A stretch of 45,999 nucleotides of DNA from Nemertoderma westbladi (GCA_032718475.1 JAUCBJ010004658.1:1-45999); one strand, 5' to 3'; shown: positions 22,353 to 33,113, counted from the stretch's first letter. The notes: generated by a model from the letters alone, not told the origin. Program-made: numbers and translations.

Positions 22353-25300
22353 ATGTCTGACACAAAGCAAAACCTGTCAGACAGTCTCCTAGATACCACA
22401 ATATGCGACCCAGACAGGAGTGTGGAACGTGTGAGACCGAAGTTCAATTCACCTCCTACTGTAAGAAAGATCATCCCTCCAGTAGTAGTAACAGATCCTA
22501 GGCTGGTCCAACACCATAGGTCAATCATAGGCACTCGAGCTCAGGTCAAGCAGGACCAAGAAGCAGCGGAACAGCAGCAACCCGCGAGCCGAGAACTTAT
22601 TTCTCAGCGGTCCGACAGCTCCAGTAGATGCGGTTTATTCGGACCCCCTTCTCATCCTTCCTGCAGCTGTACTCACTAGGGTATTGATTGCGGTGGAGGA
22701 ACACCAGATTGATTGGGCGAGAAGTAAGCGATCGACCAAGGATAGTTATGCGGGATATACAAGGGAAGAACTGAAGTCTATTGTCGAGTCGCAATGGAAC
22801 TTCCCCGGACCCGGACTCCCGTTTGACTTATCAGAAGCTGCCTGGGAAGACATACACAGGATGGGAGTGACAAAGGAAACCCGCGATCCAGCTGTATGGA
22901 AGAGGTCAGCAGCCGGATACGTACAGGGATTCTTCAGCTCTATGGAGCGATTAGAGGAACAATTGTTTCGACAACCACAAGGACCTCAAGAGCAGGGAGA
23001 GCTGCTTTATCAAGTTAGAGAAAGAATTCTAAGAATCGGACTAATCTTATCTGCCTTTGAGGAGGCTTCGAAAAGAAAACAAGACACGTCGTTGCAAGTT
23101 GCCGTAAAGACTTGGTTACAGCGGGTGAGTCTCCAAGTTCAAAGAACTGCTCCGTGGAAATCTCAGTTGGATGAGCGCTCAACCCATGGAGAATCAACAG
23201 ACGCTACCTTTTCCCAAGTGGAAAGCGAAGCGACAGCAGAGAAACCGCATAAGAGGGATGCTATTGACATCTATCTGTCAGACTATCAACGATTTGTAGG
23301 TGACGAAGAGTTGAGGAGACGGCTGAATGGACTTAGCCCCAATAGTGAAGGAGCCAAGCTTGTATTGGACGCAATCGATGTGGATATGTTAGCTGCGAAC
23401 CAAGCTAAATTCAATGAAAGCATCCGCATCACTAAGGTTCAAGAGGAACAAGTAAGGAAAAAACGTATAGAAGACAGAAAGACAGCAGCAGCAGCAGCGG
23501 CAGCGGCAGAAGTAGAAGCGGAAAGAAAGGCAGCAGAAGTGGAAAAGAAAGCGGCAATGGCAGTGGCAGAAGCAGAAAGAAAAGCGGCAGTGGCAGAAGC
23601 AGAACGGAGGGCATCTGAAGAGACAACCCAACTAGAGTTGGAAAATCTTCAAGAGAGGCAGGACAACTTCAATAAACAGTTAACAGCTAGTCAAATGCAG
23701 ATGATGAGTCAATCTACTCCCAAACGACAGGGATTTACATCATCTGATGAAGGCGATGCCACAGATCTTGAAGGCGGAGGAAATAGATCTCGTCTAAGTA
23801 GGCATAGAAGAATGTCCCACCGTCAGAAATTGCCTGATTTGCCCCCAGCTGTTAGAAAGCAACTAACTAACCCAGACTTAGGTAGTACAGAACCCACAGA
23901 CCAAATAATTAAAATAGAAAGACTCCCTACTATAGTAGATGAGCCTGAAATAATTAGGCCTGTTCTCGACACCACCCCTTCGGTGATAGAGACACCTGTA
24001 CTCCCAGAACTTACCTCTAAATTCCCTCTGCACAGCACTAAGCTACCTGTGCCCCACAGAACCATCCCTGAAAATGTTCATGTCCTGGACTCCGAGCGAA
24101 ATATTAATGATTTGTCGCCCGTTGTCCCTCGTCCGCCCGCTACAACGTTGGCGGCTCCCGCTTCGGCGGTCGAGTGGGTGGATGAGAGACGACGGGGGAT
24201 GGATCTCCTGCTCGGGCAGATGCAGGAGACTGTTCAGCAATTCAAGGGCACAGTAAGGGAAAGTAGGTTAGAGTTGCAAGAAGTGCAGCAAAGTATCGCG
24301 TTAGAACGCGATAAATTAGTAAACACCCAAAGAGGTATACCACCACCCCCGGTAACAATGTGTCAACCTGTTAGGTCTGAAGTATCTCATGCGCAAGGTG
24401 TGGAGCCTACACGCATCTATACTGCTAGTGAAGTAGAAACTCCTATAGTAAACCCTATTAAGGGTAATTATAAACCTGTTGACAATGATATCCCATATAG
24501 ACTTGATAATAATCCGAGAAATTTATATACCGATAACTCGATATTAAATAACACGATGGCCCAAGAAAGTTTTACGCGTCAAATGGCTACAACCGAAGCC
24601 CGTCAAGCGGTAAAGGTGGGAGAGATCGTCAAGTTCAATGGAGATGAGATGAAATGGCTACCTTTTAATGAATATTACAAAGATAACATACAGAACTCTG
24701 TGCTATCAAATGGAGAGAATCTTAGATTCCTCATCGAGTGCTTGGAAGGATCTCCCAAGTTAATGGCGTTAAAGTTTATTGGACATCCAGATGGATTAAG
24801 ACAAGTTTGGGATACCCTCAACATCAGGTATGGTAATAGGAATAACATAGCTAGGTATTTGTATGCAAAATTGGTAGCGCCCTGAAAATTCATTAGCAGC
24901 GGGATTATAGAGTTTTCCGATGAAATTCGGGAGATCTGTAGACAATTAGATTGGCTAGGTAAGTCTCATGAATATCAGAGTTCTATGGTTATTGGAGCCG
25001 TGGCCTCTACTTTACCGAAGGGTGGAGTAGGTACACGCTGGGATAAGAAAGTGTTATATATAATGGAACAGCAACGACGAGACCCTACCATGGCTGATCT
25101 CATGTCATTCTTAGATGGAGAAGTGAAATTACAGCTCCTAAAGCAGTCCAGAGAGAAGACACCGGAAAACAAGGTAAGTGAGAAACCCGTTTCTAGGAGA
25201 AAGGTAACACCAGTGTGTTATACCGACGATGGCGAAAGCCAGGCTTCTCAAGGAGAGGACAGCGAGAAAGACACTGAAAGATCTTATTATGTCAACAAAA

Positions 25301-25574
25301 CGCCAAAAGACGTAAGTAAATTCAGGTCCCGAACCAATGACAGGAGAGAACAGGTAAGAAAAACCCCTCCTACGTCTCCCAAGAGAATTCAGGTAAGAAA
25401 GCCCGAAGAAAGAGCGAGTGTGCACAACGTTACTCAAAATAAAGTAAGTAACATCAAACCAAAATGTGCGCTGTGTGACGGGCCACACCGTTTGAATGTG
25501 TGTGATGAATTCCTAAAGAAATCATTAACGGATAGACGGGAAGTCATGTGGGATAAGCCGCATTTCACTTTATA
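22353..25574 (+). pseudogene. gag: BEL/Pao gag polyprotein gene, broken by one frameshift and one TGA
   Basis: Translation likely starts at the ATG at 22353 (MSDTKQNLSDS). A +1 shift between about 22560 and 22610 moves reading into the long 22684-24885 frame, which is open upstream of 22684. An Ala/Glu/Lys-rich coiled coil lies near residues 268-333 of that frame. A DUF1759 gag domain starts near residue 649 (VKFNGDEMKWLPFNEYYKD) and runs across the TGA at 24883-24885. The following frame continues in the same phase to a zinc knuckle (CALCDGPHRLNVC) typical of BEL/Pao gag. The protein would form the particle and bind the RNA. At over 1,000 codons it is long because of its N-terminal extension. 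With two lesions it is probably inactive in this copy. Confidence 0.82.
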
Positions 25575-26174
25575 GTGCCATGCCGCGCGTATCTCACCGA
25601 CGAACTTTTGCGGACGTTAATGGAGGAAATCGCCGCCTATCTCAACGAGAGACCGCTTATGCCAGTCTCATCGAGTCCCGATTCCCTGGAAGCGCTAACA
25701 CCCGCGCACTTCCTACTGAAGAAACCTGTGGCCATGCTCCCACAATCGGAAATCACAGACGGAGACGAATACTGCCGGCAAACTTGGCAACTTATGCAGT
25801 TGTTATCCCGTTGCTTCGCTGATCATTTCGAAAAACATTATCTGCCCACGCTACAACTTCGAACTAAGTGGTTTGCGCAGCAAGAAAACGTCAGCGCTGG
25901 AGACATGCTCCTTATTGTGGATTCAGATCTTCCACGTAAGCGGTGGCAGACAGGTCGTATCATCGAGACTCACATCTCGGGTGACGGTTTGGTGCGATCG
26001 GTAGAACTCGTCGTCATGCGACGTAACTTCAAGAAACCGGGAATTGTCTTCGAGACACAGCAGCTCAATCGCCCAGTTGGTCGTTTATGTTTACTGGAAA
26101 GAGACAGAGAACTCTCCGGAAACTATGGGAGGCAAGATACTCTTCCCACGACCACCTCCCTAATCCAACAATAA
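25575..26174 (+). pseudogene. pol: BEL/Pao pol C-terminus (integrase tail, DUF5641), fused directly to gag end
   Basis: The frame reads LTDELLRTLMEEIAAYLNER, then LTPAHFLLKKP, then the W-rich DUF5641 block (YLPTLQLRTKW...GDMLLIVDSDLPRKRWQTGRI). In full BEL/Pao elements this follows the integrase DDE core and helps DNA binding. Here it starts only a few bases after the gag zinc-knuckle frame ends, so protease, RT, RNase H and the integrase core (several kb) are missing in a clean deletion near 25560-25575. It begins with GTG, not ATG, and is a remnant. The frame ends TTTSLIQQ at 26174. Confidence 0.88.
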
Positions 26175-27588
26175 TTCTTTTTCTCTTTCCTTACTGTCCG
26201 TATTACATTAGAAATACGTAACTACAGTAAGATGAAATGTCCGTACTTATTAAAGTACAATAAAGCTCCTACTATATTCAAGTATTATTGGTAAAGTAGA
26301 GTATTAGGAATGCAAAATTCAGATCCTCGTGTCTCGGCTAAACCAAGCTCTGGGTAGACCTTGGAAACGACTTGCCTCTTCTCACAGACATTGCTTCGTG
26401 CGATATTGCTCTCATACCGTATATTAAATAATACATATAGTAGCGTGATGTCCCTTTAACAGTAGCGTACAACGCAAAATAAATCTGTTAAACCCTTTGA
26501 CCATCTGTAATTCTAGTCGATTAAGATATCGCGGCACCCACCGATATACTTGAAAGACAAAATTCTAGAATCAGTGGTTAACGTCCCCAGACAAGTTCTG
26601 GAATAAACTGGTGCCCATCCTAAATATTAATTATTAATATTTACAAAATCTGTCAAATTTTAGATCCTTTAAAATTCTAGTCTATTAAGATATCGTAGCA
26701 CTTACCGATACTCTTAAAAGGACAAATTTCCTAGAATTCAGGATCCTAGTCCCCAGACATGCTCTGGAATAAAATTGTGTCCATTTAATATTAAATAATA
26801 AAATTTACGGGAATAAATTTAAATTCATATTTTAATGAATTTAATAAATTGTCATTTTTATACAATTTATAACATTCCCAAAATTCCATAAATTAATAGA
26901 TCATGGGAGCGGAGATTCACCCTATTAAGTGTATTAGTGTGCGAGAATCTCCAATAGATAGTCAATAGCCGATAAAATTCATAAAATCATGTATAAAGAG
27001 GATATTGACAATTAAAGAATTACTATTAAATAGCATCCCAGATCTGTATGCATGAGAATTACCCTAATTCTACCACTAGCTTTCCATAATGTCACCATAG
27101 CAACAACCACGCTAGAATTAGAAGTGAGTTAAAAGAACAATAGAAAGCTTGCCCCATTGAATAGCATAGGGAATAAATAGCGCACTGCTAGTATCCAAGG
27201 ATACATAATAATAACGTGACATTCTGGAAGGCACTTGACTAACGGACAAATGGCCCGAATGTGTACAATTGGTGTCAGTTGTGTGGAGTTTGTGCGTTTA
27301 TAGGTGAATGTTACTACTAAAGTGTGTTTACAGTAGCGAGTCGCAATTGTGAAAGTAGCCTTAACTCTGGCGCAAAACCTGAAGTACATCTAAGCCTTTG
27401 GGACGGACAGTGGAGTGACTTGTGCCGGTTGTCGTTGTGTAGCTACATCGTTGGCGAAAGCACAGCGACGATGGTACATCGGCGCTGAGGATCTTACACT
27501 GTCCGGGGGCAGAGAGGGGTAGGCAGCAACGCCCTCTCTAGCCTAATATATAAACTCATTATAATATTGGTAAACTCATATAGCAGAT
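26175..27588. other. Spacer between pol remnant and extra gene, with duplicated hairpin module
   Basis: No coding frame is recognised. A diverged direct duplication with a period of 166 bp (26509-26620 and 26676-26788) carries CTAGTCxATTAAGATATCG, then CCGATA, GACAAAxTTC and CCCCAGACA, then TCTGGAATAAA. Each copy has a CCAGA...TCTGG hairpin whose 5-nt loop differs (26587-26601 and 26753-26767). Each hairpin is followed by AATAAA, a possible polyadenylation signal. Confidence 0.65.
27511..27539. other. 8-bp perfect hairpin upstream of the extra gene
   Basis: AGAGAGGG (27511-27518) pairs with CCCTCTCT (27532-27539) across a 13-nt loop, about 50 bases before the first ATGs (27589 and 27608). 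TCTCTAG ending at 27541 could also be a splice acceptor for a subgenomic RNA. Neither role is shown. Confidence 0.4.
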
Positions 27589-27607
27589 ATGACTGAGTTG
27601 ATAGAAG

Positions 27608-29191
27608 ATGATCTTGGTATTAGGGAGCGATATACTCTACCTTTACAGGGCGTTTGTCGATGGCTTGATATGCGGCGATGCTGGTCCAACTACTACGGAG
27701 GACGATGGTCGTTATATCGAACCGCCAATGTCCCAGGAGCAACTTACGCGTGAATTGGATTATGGAAAGTTCACCGCTCACTATATGCATCGCAATGGTA
27801 CGTATATGGACTTCTTAACTACTGGCCATCCTATCGATTTACACGATACGGACGATGTAGACACCGAAAGGGTAATGGTTTTATTTAAATATCATACCCA
27901 GCGGAGTCGGAATGATAAACCGAGAATTGAACACGAGAACTCTATTCGAAACAGACTCGAAAGGGAAGACGTTGAAGAGCCGGATAAACGCAGCGACTTC
28001 AACGATTATCTGGAATTCCTGAGAGAGACATATCTCAATATTGCCAGCCAACAAAATCTAGAAACTCGATATCCTCAAGGTATACATCATGACCCTATGA
28101 TAGAACTCAAACGACTCTATTTCACTATGATGTATCTTACCGCCGATCGACCGCTACCTGTCGTCCCAGATAGCTTCGAACAGATGGAGGAATATTGTAA
28201 AACTGGAGAACGATCACCCGCGTTTCCCCTGCAGGACGTGCGTCTTTGGTATTACTGCGACGAATGCCATAGACCCAATCAGCAAACGGAAAGACATAAA
28301 CATCCGCGGAGACGTTGCGCTAAACACAGTTTTACACGATATACTTATGGGAGTTTCGAGCGAAGCCTGTTCGACGTATCACCTACGGTCGCTCGGCTCA
28401 AACGATCCTTGAATAAACCAATGATCAGAGTTCCGGAATACTCGGTCAGACCTCCTCATTCCTCAGTTAGACCTCAGACTCTTGATCCTAATAGTATCAC
28501 GGATCCTCCTGAACTGTACTCACTGTTCAAAGATCTAGTGTTACCCGAACAGTTGATCGGTGGCACTCCGGTAGTGGGCTCACTAGATATTCGCCAACCC
28601 TACCTAGCCGGATTAGGACGCGGTCACCCAATATCGCCGTTTAACCCGTACAATCGTCCCGGCTTCACCCCGATACAACCCGTTACCGAAGTCGAGGAGA
28701 GCGTTGTACGAAACGCGTTAGATGCTATTCGACAGAAAATCGGAAAGGGAACTTACGATTGTTTAGAGAAACGCAAATTGCAGCAACAAGTTCAAGCGGT
28801 GAAAGAATTAGCTTTACCCCAGTTCGATAGAGAAATCCAGAATCTCGAGGAAGACATCGAATGTGGACAAACCTACTCTTTACAAGAGTTCCTAGACGAG
28901 CGTTTGCAACAACAAGCGGAGGAAAATCAGCTCGAGGAGAAACACATAGAAATGGATGAGAGAGAAGAAGCAGCTTTAGCCCAGCCAGAAGCTCAAATCC
29001 TTATGACGGATCTCTATTCCAAAACCATCATCCATCCTTCGATGGTTCCCCATTTCGGAGACAAACTCTTCGCCACGGCACAGCCTCAACCGGTTGATAT
29101 CAACCTAAGATCTCGAGATCTTATCGCTGACGCTCCCATGTTGCAACGTCCGCCAATCGAGGCCGCTCGTGTCGATGGTATACTCGTTTAA
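27608..29191 (+). CDS. Extra gene of the BEL-family element, N-terminal part (527 aa to the in-frame TAA)
   Basis: The frame opens at ATG 27608 just after a TAG. Another ATG at 27589 in a different frame reads MTELIEDDLGIRERYTLPLQ before stopping near 27755, so the true N-terminus may need a frameshift. The strong part begins around GRYIEPPMSQEQLTREL. A possible zinc site is YYCDECH...RRRCAKH (about residues 216-242). A Gln/Glu-rich, probably coiled-coil stretch lies near residues 395-460. The frame ends at TAA 29189-29191, but the same frame continues at once into the 878-residue part, so both are probably one protein. No family was recognised for this half, and no signal peptide or membrane segment argues for an envelope. 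It sits after pol, where envelope genes are found in other LTR elements. Confidence 0.75.
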   Translation: MILVLGSDILYLYRAFVDGLICGDAGPTTTEDDGRYIEPPMSQEQLTRELDYGKFTAHYMHRNGTYMDFLTTGHPIDLHDTDDVDTERVMVLFKYHTQRSRNDKPRIEHENSIRNRLEREDVEEPDKRSDFNDYLEFLRETYLNIASQQNLETRYPQGIHHDPMIELKRLYFTMMYLTADRPLPVVPDSFEQMEEYCKTGERSPAFPLQDVRLWYYCDECHRPNQQTERHKHPRRRCAKHSFTRYTYGSFERSLFDVSPTVARLKRSLNKPMIRVPEYSVRPPHSSVRPQTLDPNSITDPPELYSLFKDLVLPEQLIGGTPVVGSLDIRQPYLAGLGRGHPISPFNPYNRPGFTPIQPVTEVEESVVRNALDAIRQKIGKGTYDCLEKRKLQQQVQAVKELALPQFDREIQNLEEDIECGQTYSLQEFLDERLQQQAEENQLEEKHIEMDEREEAALAQPEAQILMTDLYSKTIIHPSMVPHFGDKLFATAQPQPVDINLRSRDLIADAPMLQRPPIEAARVDGILV

Positions 29192-29206
29192 CCTCCGGAC
29201 AATAGA

Positions 29207-31843
29207 GTGGATCTTGTCCGTCGTATGGTACACGATGTTAACATACGCGCTAGACCTTTACCGAACTCGTTTTATGGGATCAAAGATCACCCTTATTACG
29301 TCAATCTAACGCAATATTACATGGTAAAACCGGAAGATCCTACACATAGTCTGAGGTTTCTACCACTAATAAATCCTCTCGATCTTGTCGAACTCGAACA
29401 ACTGCAGAAACATCTGGATCAGTTAGTTAAAGTAAACTCATTTCGAAAACCATATAATGTTTCCAGAATAGAGAAAGAGACAATACCTCCGTATAATCTT
29501 GATGGATTCATCAAAACTCGATTAGTACACTGGAATCTTGACGTGTTATTCGAGGAGGAAAGAATACAACGATATGGAGATGTAGAAACATATACTACAC
29601 AATATTTAAAGTATAGAGATTTACCTAATGCTAGCGAATGCGCTACCTTGTGGCATCCAGTGGGAATGACTCTAGAAAACGCCACTAAAGAGTGGAATGA
29701 GACTCTTAACGTTATCGAGATGTATGGAGTTGTCACTTACGATAACGAAGGTAGCGTTCCGGTTGGAGAACTGGGAACTACGCGAATGATACATATACGA
29801 GGACTAGCTGGTTCTACCCACGTATTTACTCGAGCGTGTTCCGATGTGATTGATTATTCTTTTGAGACCCTTACCGAGATACAAAAGAAACTCCGACATG
29901 GACAATTCGAACTCGCGCAGCGTTACATCACCGACACCGAGCGCAAACCGGCCATGGGTATCGATGGATCGATGTTACCCCAGCCCGTGCTCGAGATGTT
30001 GTTTAACGAAAGAATCCTTAAAATCGGCTCAGCTGTTTATGGAGATCTACAAAACGACTTTCGGAACATGGAGAACATTCCATACCCTTTCGTCGATACT
30101 CAGCTGATTGCTCCCTGGGCAGAAGGCCGAGGTTTCTTCCGCACTATGTATGCCAATACACCCAGCGGCATTACTAAAGTACAACGAACCTCCATCGGAC
30201 ATCTTGCCTTTCAAGAATACGGATGGAATTTCAAGGTTGGAAATCCTATCAATTACCAACAAGTATATGGAGATCATTATTCTCGTTTATACTTTGACGG
30301 ACCATTGACCGCCCCTGGCGCCGTGTATAGCTTTATGAGTGTTCCACTTCGTCCCTCCTTAGCTATATACACGATCTTTGAAAACGCCGCACTTGCCGGT
30401 TGGCTAGCCGATGTGTGCAGTCGTACCATACGCGCCCATCCCTTAATACTTGGAACCAAACTCGCCAAGCTAGATGAACACAATAAATTCATCCGCTTCG
30501 AATGTTTCCGGCGCTTTCTGACTCCGTTCCGTAACGTTGATAGTCAGTTCAAGGACCGCGCTCTGACCAAACTCAGTCTAAGAGACTCAGCTGCAGAGAA
30601 GTTAAACAGCGCGGGATTCGCCCTTTTCCAGGACGTTTGTATACAGAACTTACACTCATCTGTTATACAAAGACCCCGAATACCCACGGGTTATTCTGTC
30701 GTGGAAGTTCAGACAGTGGGTCCGCTTGCGGAGACAGCCGCACCTACCTCAGCTATGCAATTGGAAGACGAACCAATATGCTTAGAATCTGAGGAGATTC
30801 AGCCTACAGCGCCCCGGAGCAGCGATAACGACTACGTCTTGGAGTGGTATCAAGGTCCACAATGTCTCACCGCATACGATTATCGGCACGCCAACTATGT
30901 TTCTCGAAAACGTTGCCGATTATGCGCATCGAGAGATCATTTCACCCCTATGGACTCAGACGTACCCTGCTCCTATTTCCACGAACAACCGATGATGGAG
31001 ATCTATTGTGCGTATTGCAGACTTAATAACTCGCACATTTTTGCAGTTTGCCCCCAATTTATGACTCAATGCCACCACTGTCAACTTAAAGGACATGCCA
31101 GTTTTAATTGCCCTTTTAACCGCGATTTAGAAAGCGTAGATGAGATGATTACCCTGCGCTACATCCGAGCTTGGGAAGCGAACGCGGATTTACATTGTGA
31201 GTCCCGCCATCGCTATTACCCTGGACGCGCTTACGAGGGAGTTTACGCATTCCATCCTTATCTATTCGCGTCTGTTGAACAAAAAACACGCATACCGAGT
31301 TACGAACTAATGAAGCGTGTTGGTGAGTGTATTTCCACCAAATTTGTTCGAAAATATCTCAGGAACGTCAATCCTAACGATATTACTTCATACCATTTGA
31401 TCAATTTCATCCGTCAAGACCCTGAGTATGGCGATTTATTTATCAACTCGCACCCTGAGTTACAGGAAGTATCTCGAAGGCCCTACGAATATCGAGCCCG
31501 AGAACGCGAGCTGGAAAGAACCATTAAACCGAGGAAGTTTCTCACCACTCACGGTCCACCTACCGCTATTGTCCAGACGACACGTCAAGGACCAGTAGGA
31601 GCTGCTGTCCTGAGACGCGCCCTAAAGGCCGTTAGACCTCGCTCCACTGAAGTTGATATCGATCAACCAGGTACCTCGACCGGCGGATACACCGATCGTA
31701 ATCCTAAACCTTCTGATGCAATTGTATTGCACCCTTCACCCAGAAGTTATAGCCCTCCTAGTAAAGTGGCTCACCCCAAAGAGAAAAGGACTCTTGCTAG
31801 CCTCAAAAAACTACGTAAACGCCGTCCGCGTAAGGAAGACTAA
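29207..31843 (+). CDS. Extra gene, C-terminal part (878 aa): DEDD exonuclease-like domain, zinc knuckles, basic tail
   Basis: The frame is open from right after the TAA (29192) and is in phase with the 527-aa part; GTG 29207 is only a nominal start. Residues about 170-400 follow the motif order of RNase D/WRN-type 3'-5' exonucleases. These are TYDNEGS (D179, E181), KIGSAVYGDLQND (D280, D284), SIGHLAFQEYGWNFKVG, then a final AIYTIFENAA with Y388 and E392 where the family has Tyr-x3-Asp. Three zinc-knuckle-like sites lie at 570-635 (CRLC..., CAYCRLNNSHIFAVC, CHHCQLKGHASFNC). The C-terminus is Pro/Ser-rich and ends LKKLRKRRPRKED, a likely nuclear signal or nucleic-acid-binding tail. A role in processing the element's nucleic acid is inference, and the Asp-to-Glu change may lower or alter activity. 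Confidence 0.8.
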   Translation: MDLVRRMVHDVNIRARPLPNSFYGIKDHPYYVNLTQYYMVKPEDPTHSLRFLPLINPLDLVELEQLQKHLDQLVKVNSFRKPYNVSRIEKETIPPYNLDGFIKTRLVHWNLDVLFEEERIQRYGDVETYTTQYLKYRDLPNASECATLWHPVGMTLENATKEWNETLNVIEMYGVVTYDNEGSVPVGELGTTRMIHIRGLAGSTHVFTRACSDVIDYSFETLTEIQKKLRHGQFELAQRYITDTERKPAMGIDGSMLPQPVLEMLFNERILKIGSAVYGDLQNDFRNMENIPYPFVDTQLIAPWAEGRGFFRTMYANTPSGITKVQRTSIGHLAFQEYGWNFKVGNPINYQQVYGDHYSRLYFDGPLTAPGAVYSFMSVPLRPSLAIYTIFENAALAGWLADVCSRTIRAHPLILGTKLAKLDEHNKFIRFECFRRFLTPFRNVDSQFKDRALTKLSLRDSAAEKLNSAGFALFQDVCIQNLHSSVIQRPRIPTGYSVVEVQTVGPLAETAAPTSAMQLEDEPICLESEEIQPTAPRSSDNDYVLEWYQGPQCLTAYDYRHANYVSRKRCRLCASRDHFTPMDSDVPCSYFHEQPMMEIYCAYCRLNNSHIFAVCPQFMTQCHHCQLKGHASFNCPFNRDLESVDEMITLRYIRAWEANADLHCESRHRYYPGRAYEGVYAFHPYLFASVEQKTRIPSYELMKRVGECISTKFVRKYLRNVNPNDITSYHLINFIRQDPEYGDLFINSHPELQEVSRRPYEYRARERELERTIKPRKFLTTHGPPTAIVQTTRQGPVGAAVLRRALKAVRPRSTEVDIDQPGTSTGGYTDRNPKPSDAIVLHPSPRSYSPPSKVAHPKEKRTLASLKKLRKRRPRKED

Positions 31844-31913
31844 CTGTTTAGAGTATCTTTTATATTTTAGAAACTGTGATTTATATATTTTATAAATTTA
31901 AATCCCATTTTCT

Positions 31914-31921
31914 GGGAGCGG
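31914..31921 (+). promoter_or_regulatory. Polypurine tract
   Basis: GGGAGCGG lies immediately before the 3' LTR start (TGTAAAAGC). The same purine block precedes the LTR in the truncated copy (15876-15883). It would prime plus-strand DNA synthesis. Confidence 0.7.
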
Positions 31922-33108
31922 TGTAAAAGCTTTTGCGGAATTAGCCGGTTATTTTCCCCGCAAAGTACTCTGTAGGTGTTTTAACGGACATAAAAAGCCG
32001 TTTCCTTACTGTACCGGTGTTTTAGTGGACATAAAAAGCCATTTCTTCTGTATGTGTACTTTAGTGGACATAACTAGCAATTCTATGTCGCAATAGCTAG
32101 AATTCTCTTGAAACAGTGTAGTTACTATGACGACAGCTAACAGCTGATCTGTACACGTGTAGTTTTTTCCTTGTTCTCCGTTGTTTCTTTGTTCGGCCAA
32201 CCAATCAGAGCGATTCTCCTGCTATTTTGTACAGAAACCTCCGGGAAGTCGCGCAATGCATTATGGGTCAATGTTTACCTTTTTTCCTGAGCCCAGAACA
32301 CCGGCTTTGGAATCTCTGTGTTTTCAGGCTTTAGCCCAACATTAGTAGGCTCGATCATAGAAACGTATATCTGTTATCTTAACAAATCAATCATAACATA
32401 ACTCACCTAATCATATTGTCAACTACAAACACCGCATTTTTACTGCTATTTACTGTCGGTTATTGGTTACATCAGTTGATGGAATATTATTATATTTGGA
32501 ATATCGATAAATAATTATAAAACCCTCAATCTTCTTGATATACTGAAGGTAAGAGACCGGTTACATATAACAGTTGTGACTCACATTAAAGTGGTTTTGG
32601 AGTGAATCTAATGCTATTTAATAGGCACTACATGTGTTGGTTGCTGTTCTCTTTATATGTGACTAAAATTAGTGAAGGTCGGCAGATCGGTGTGCAGTAT
32701 TCTGCAGTAGTGTGTATGATTGTGACTGATAACAAAGCATCTCCTAAAGAATGCGCTATATACGTGAATCCGTAGCCATCCCGTTGTGTCTAGTTTAAGT
32801 CATAACTCTGTTTACATATTTAGAGCGCCACGTCCTAAAGGAACTGTTAATATTTCCTGAAAGTGAATAATATTTGTCAGAGATTATATATTAACGATCA
32901 GTAGAATAATACAGTAGGCCTACATCGCAATAAGGTTGAGCTTCCGAATCCAGTCTCCCGGGTATATCCAGCGGGTGAATGGTCGCGCATAGACTGGCTT
33001 CGGCTAATGTAGTGTATCAAATACTCGTCATAGGCTAAAGTCGATTTATTATCTAGAAGACATCCAAATTTGGCAGGTTAAACTGCTAAAGGTCTGAAAG
33101 CGCGAACA
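31922..33108 (+). repeat. 3' LTR (1187 bp)
   Basis: It has the same length and ends as the 5' LTR, with about 11 differences by hand count. It is followed by the GAAGC target duplication at 33109-33113. Confidence 0.95.
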
Positions 33109-33113
33109 GAAGC

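Larger units (their letters stand above)
19269..33108 (+). mobile_element. Complete 13.8-kb BEL/Pao-family LTR retroelement with a large extra gene
   Basis: The two LTRs (19269-20455 and 31922-33108) are both 1187 bp; I count about 11 mismatches, roughly 99% identity. They are flanked by the same 5-bp target duplication GAAGC (19264-19268 and 33109-33113), so everything between is a single insertion. In order it has: a 1.9-kb leader, gag with DUF1759 and a zinc knuckle (one frameshift, one TGA), a pol C-terminal region of BEL/Pao type (DUF5641), a 1.4-kb spacer with repeated hairpins, a gene of about 1,400 codons split by one TAA, a purine tract, and the 3' LTR. Protease, reverse transcriptase, RNase H and the integrase core are missing, so this copy must have used enzymes from a relative. 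A second copy (15275-17054) has the same gene next to the same LTR, so the extra gene belongs to the family. Confidence 0.93.

Noticed and set aside
23389-23631. Cys/Phe-rich minus-strand frames opposite gag
   Set aside because: They are the antisense of the Ala/Glu-rich coiled-coil codons (GCA/GAA repeats) and are not independent genes.
25138-25488. 116-residue minus-strand frame
   Set aside because: It lies opposite the gag C-terminal region, which has a clear DUF1759/zinc-knuckle frame on the plus strand.
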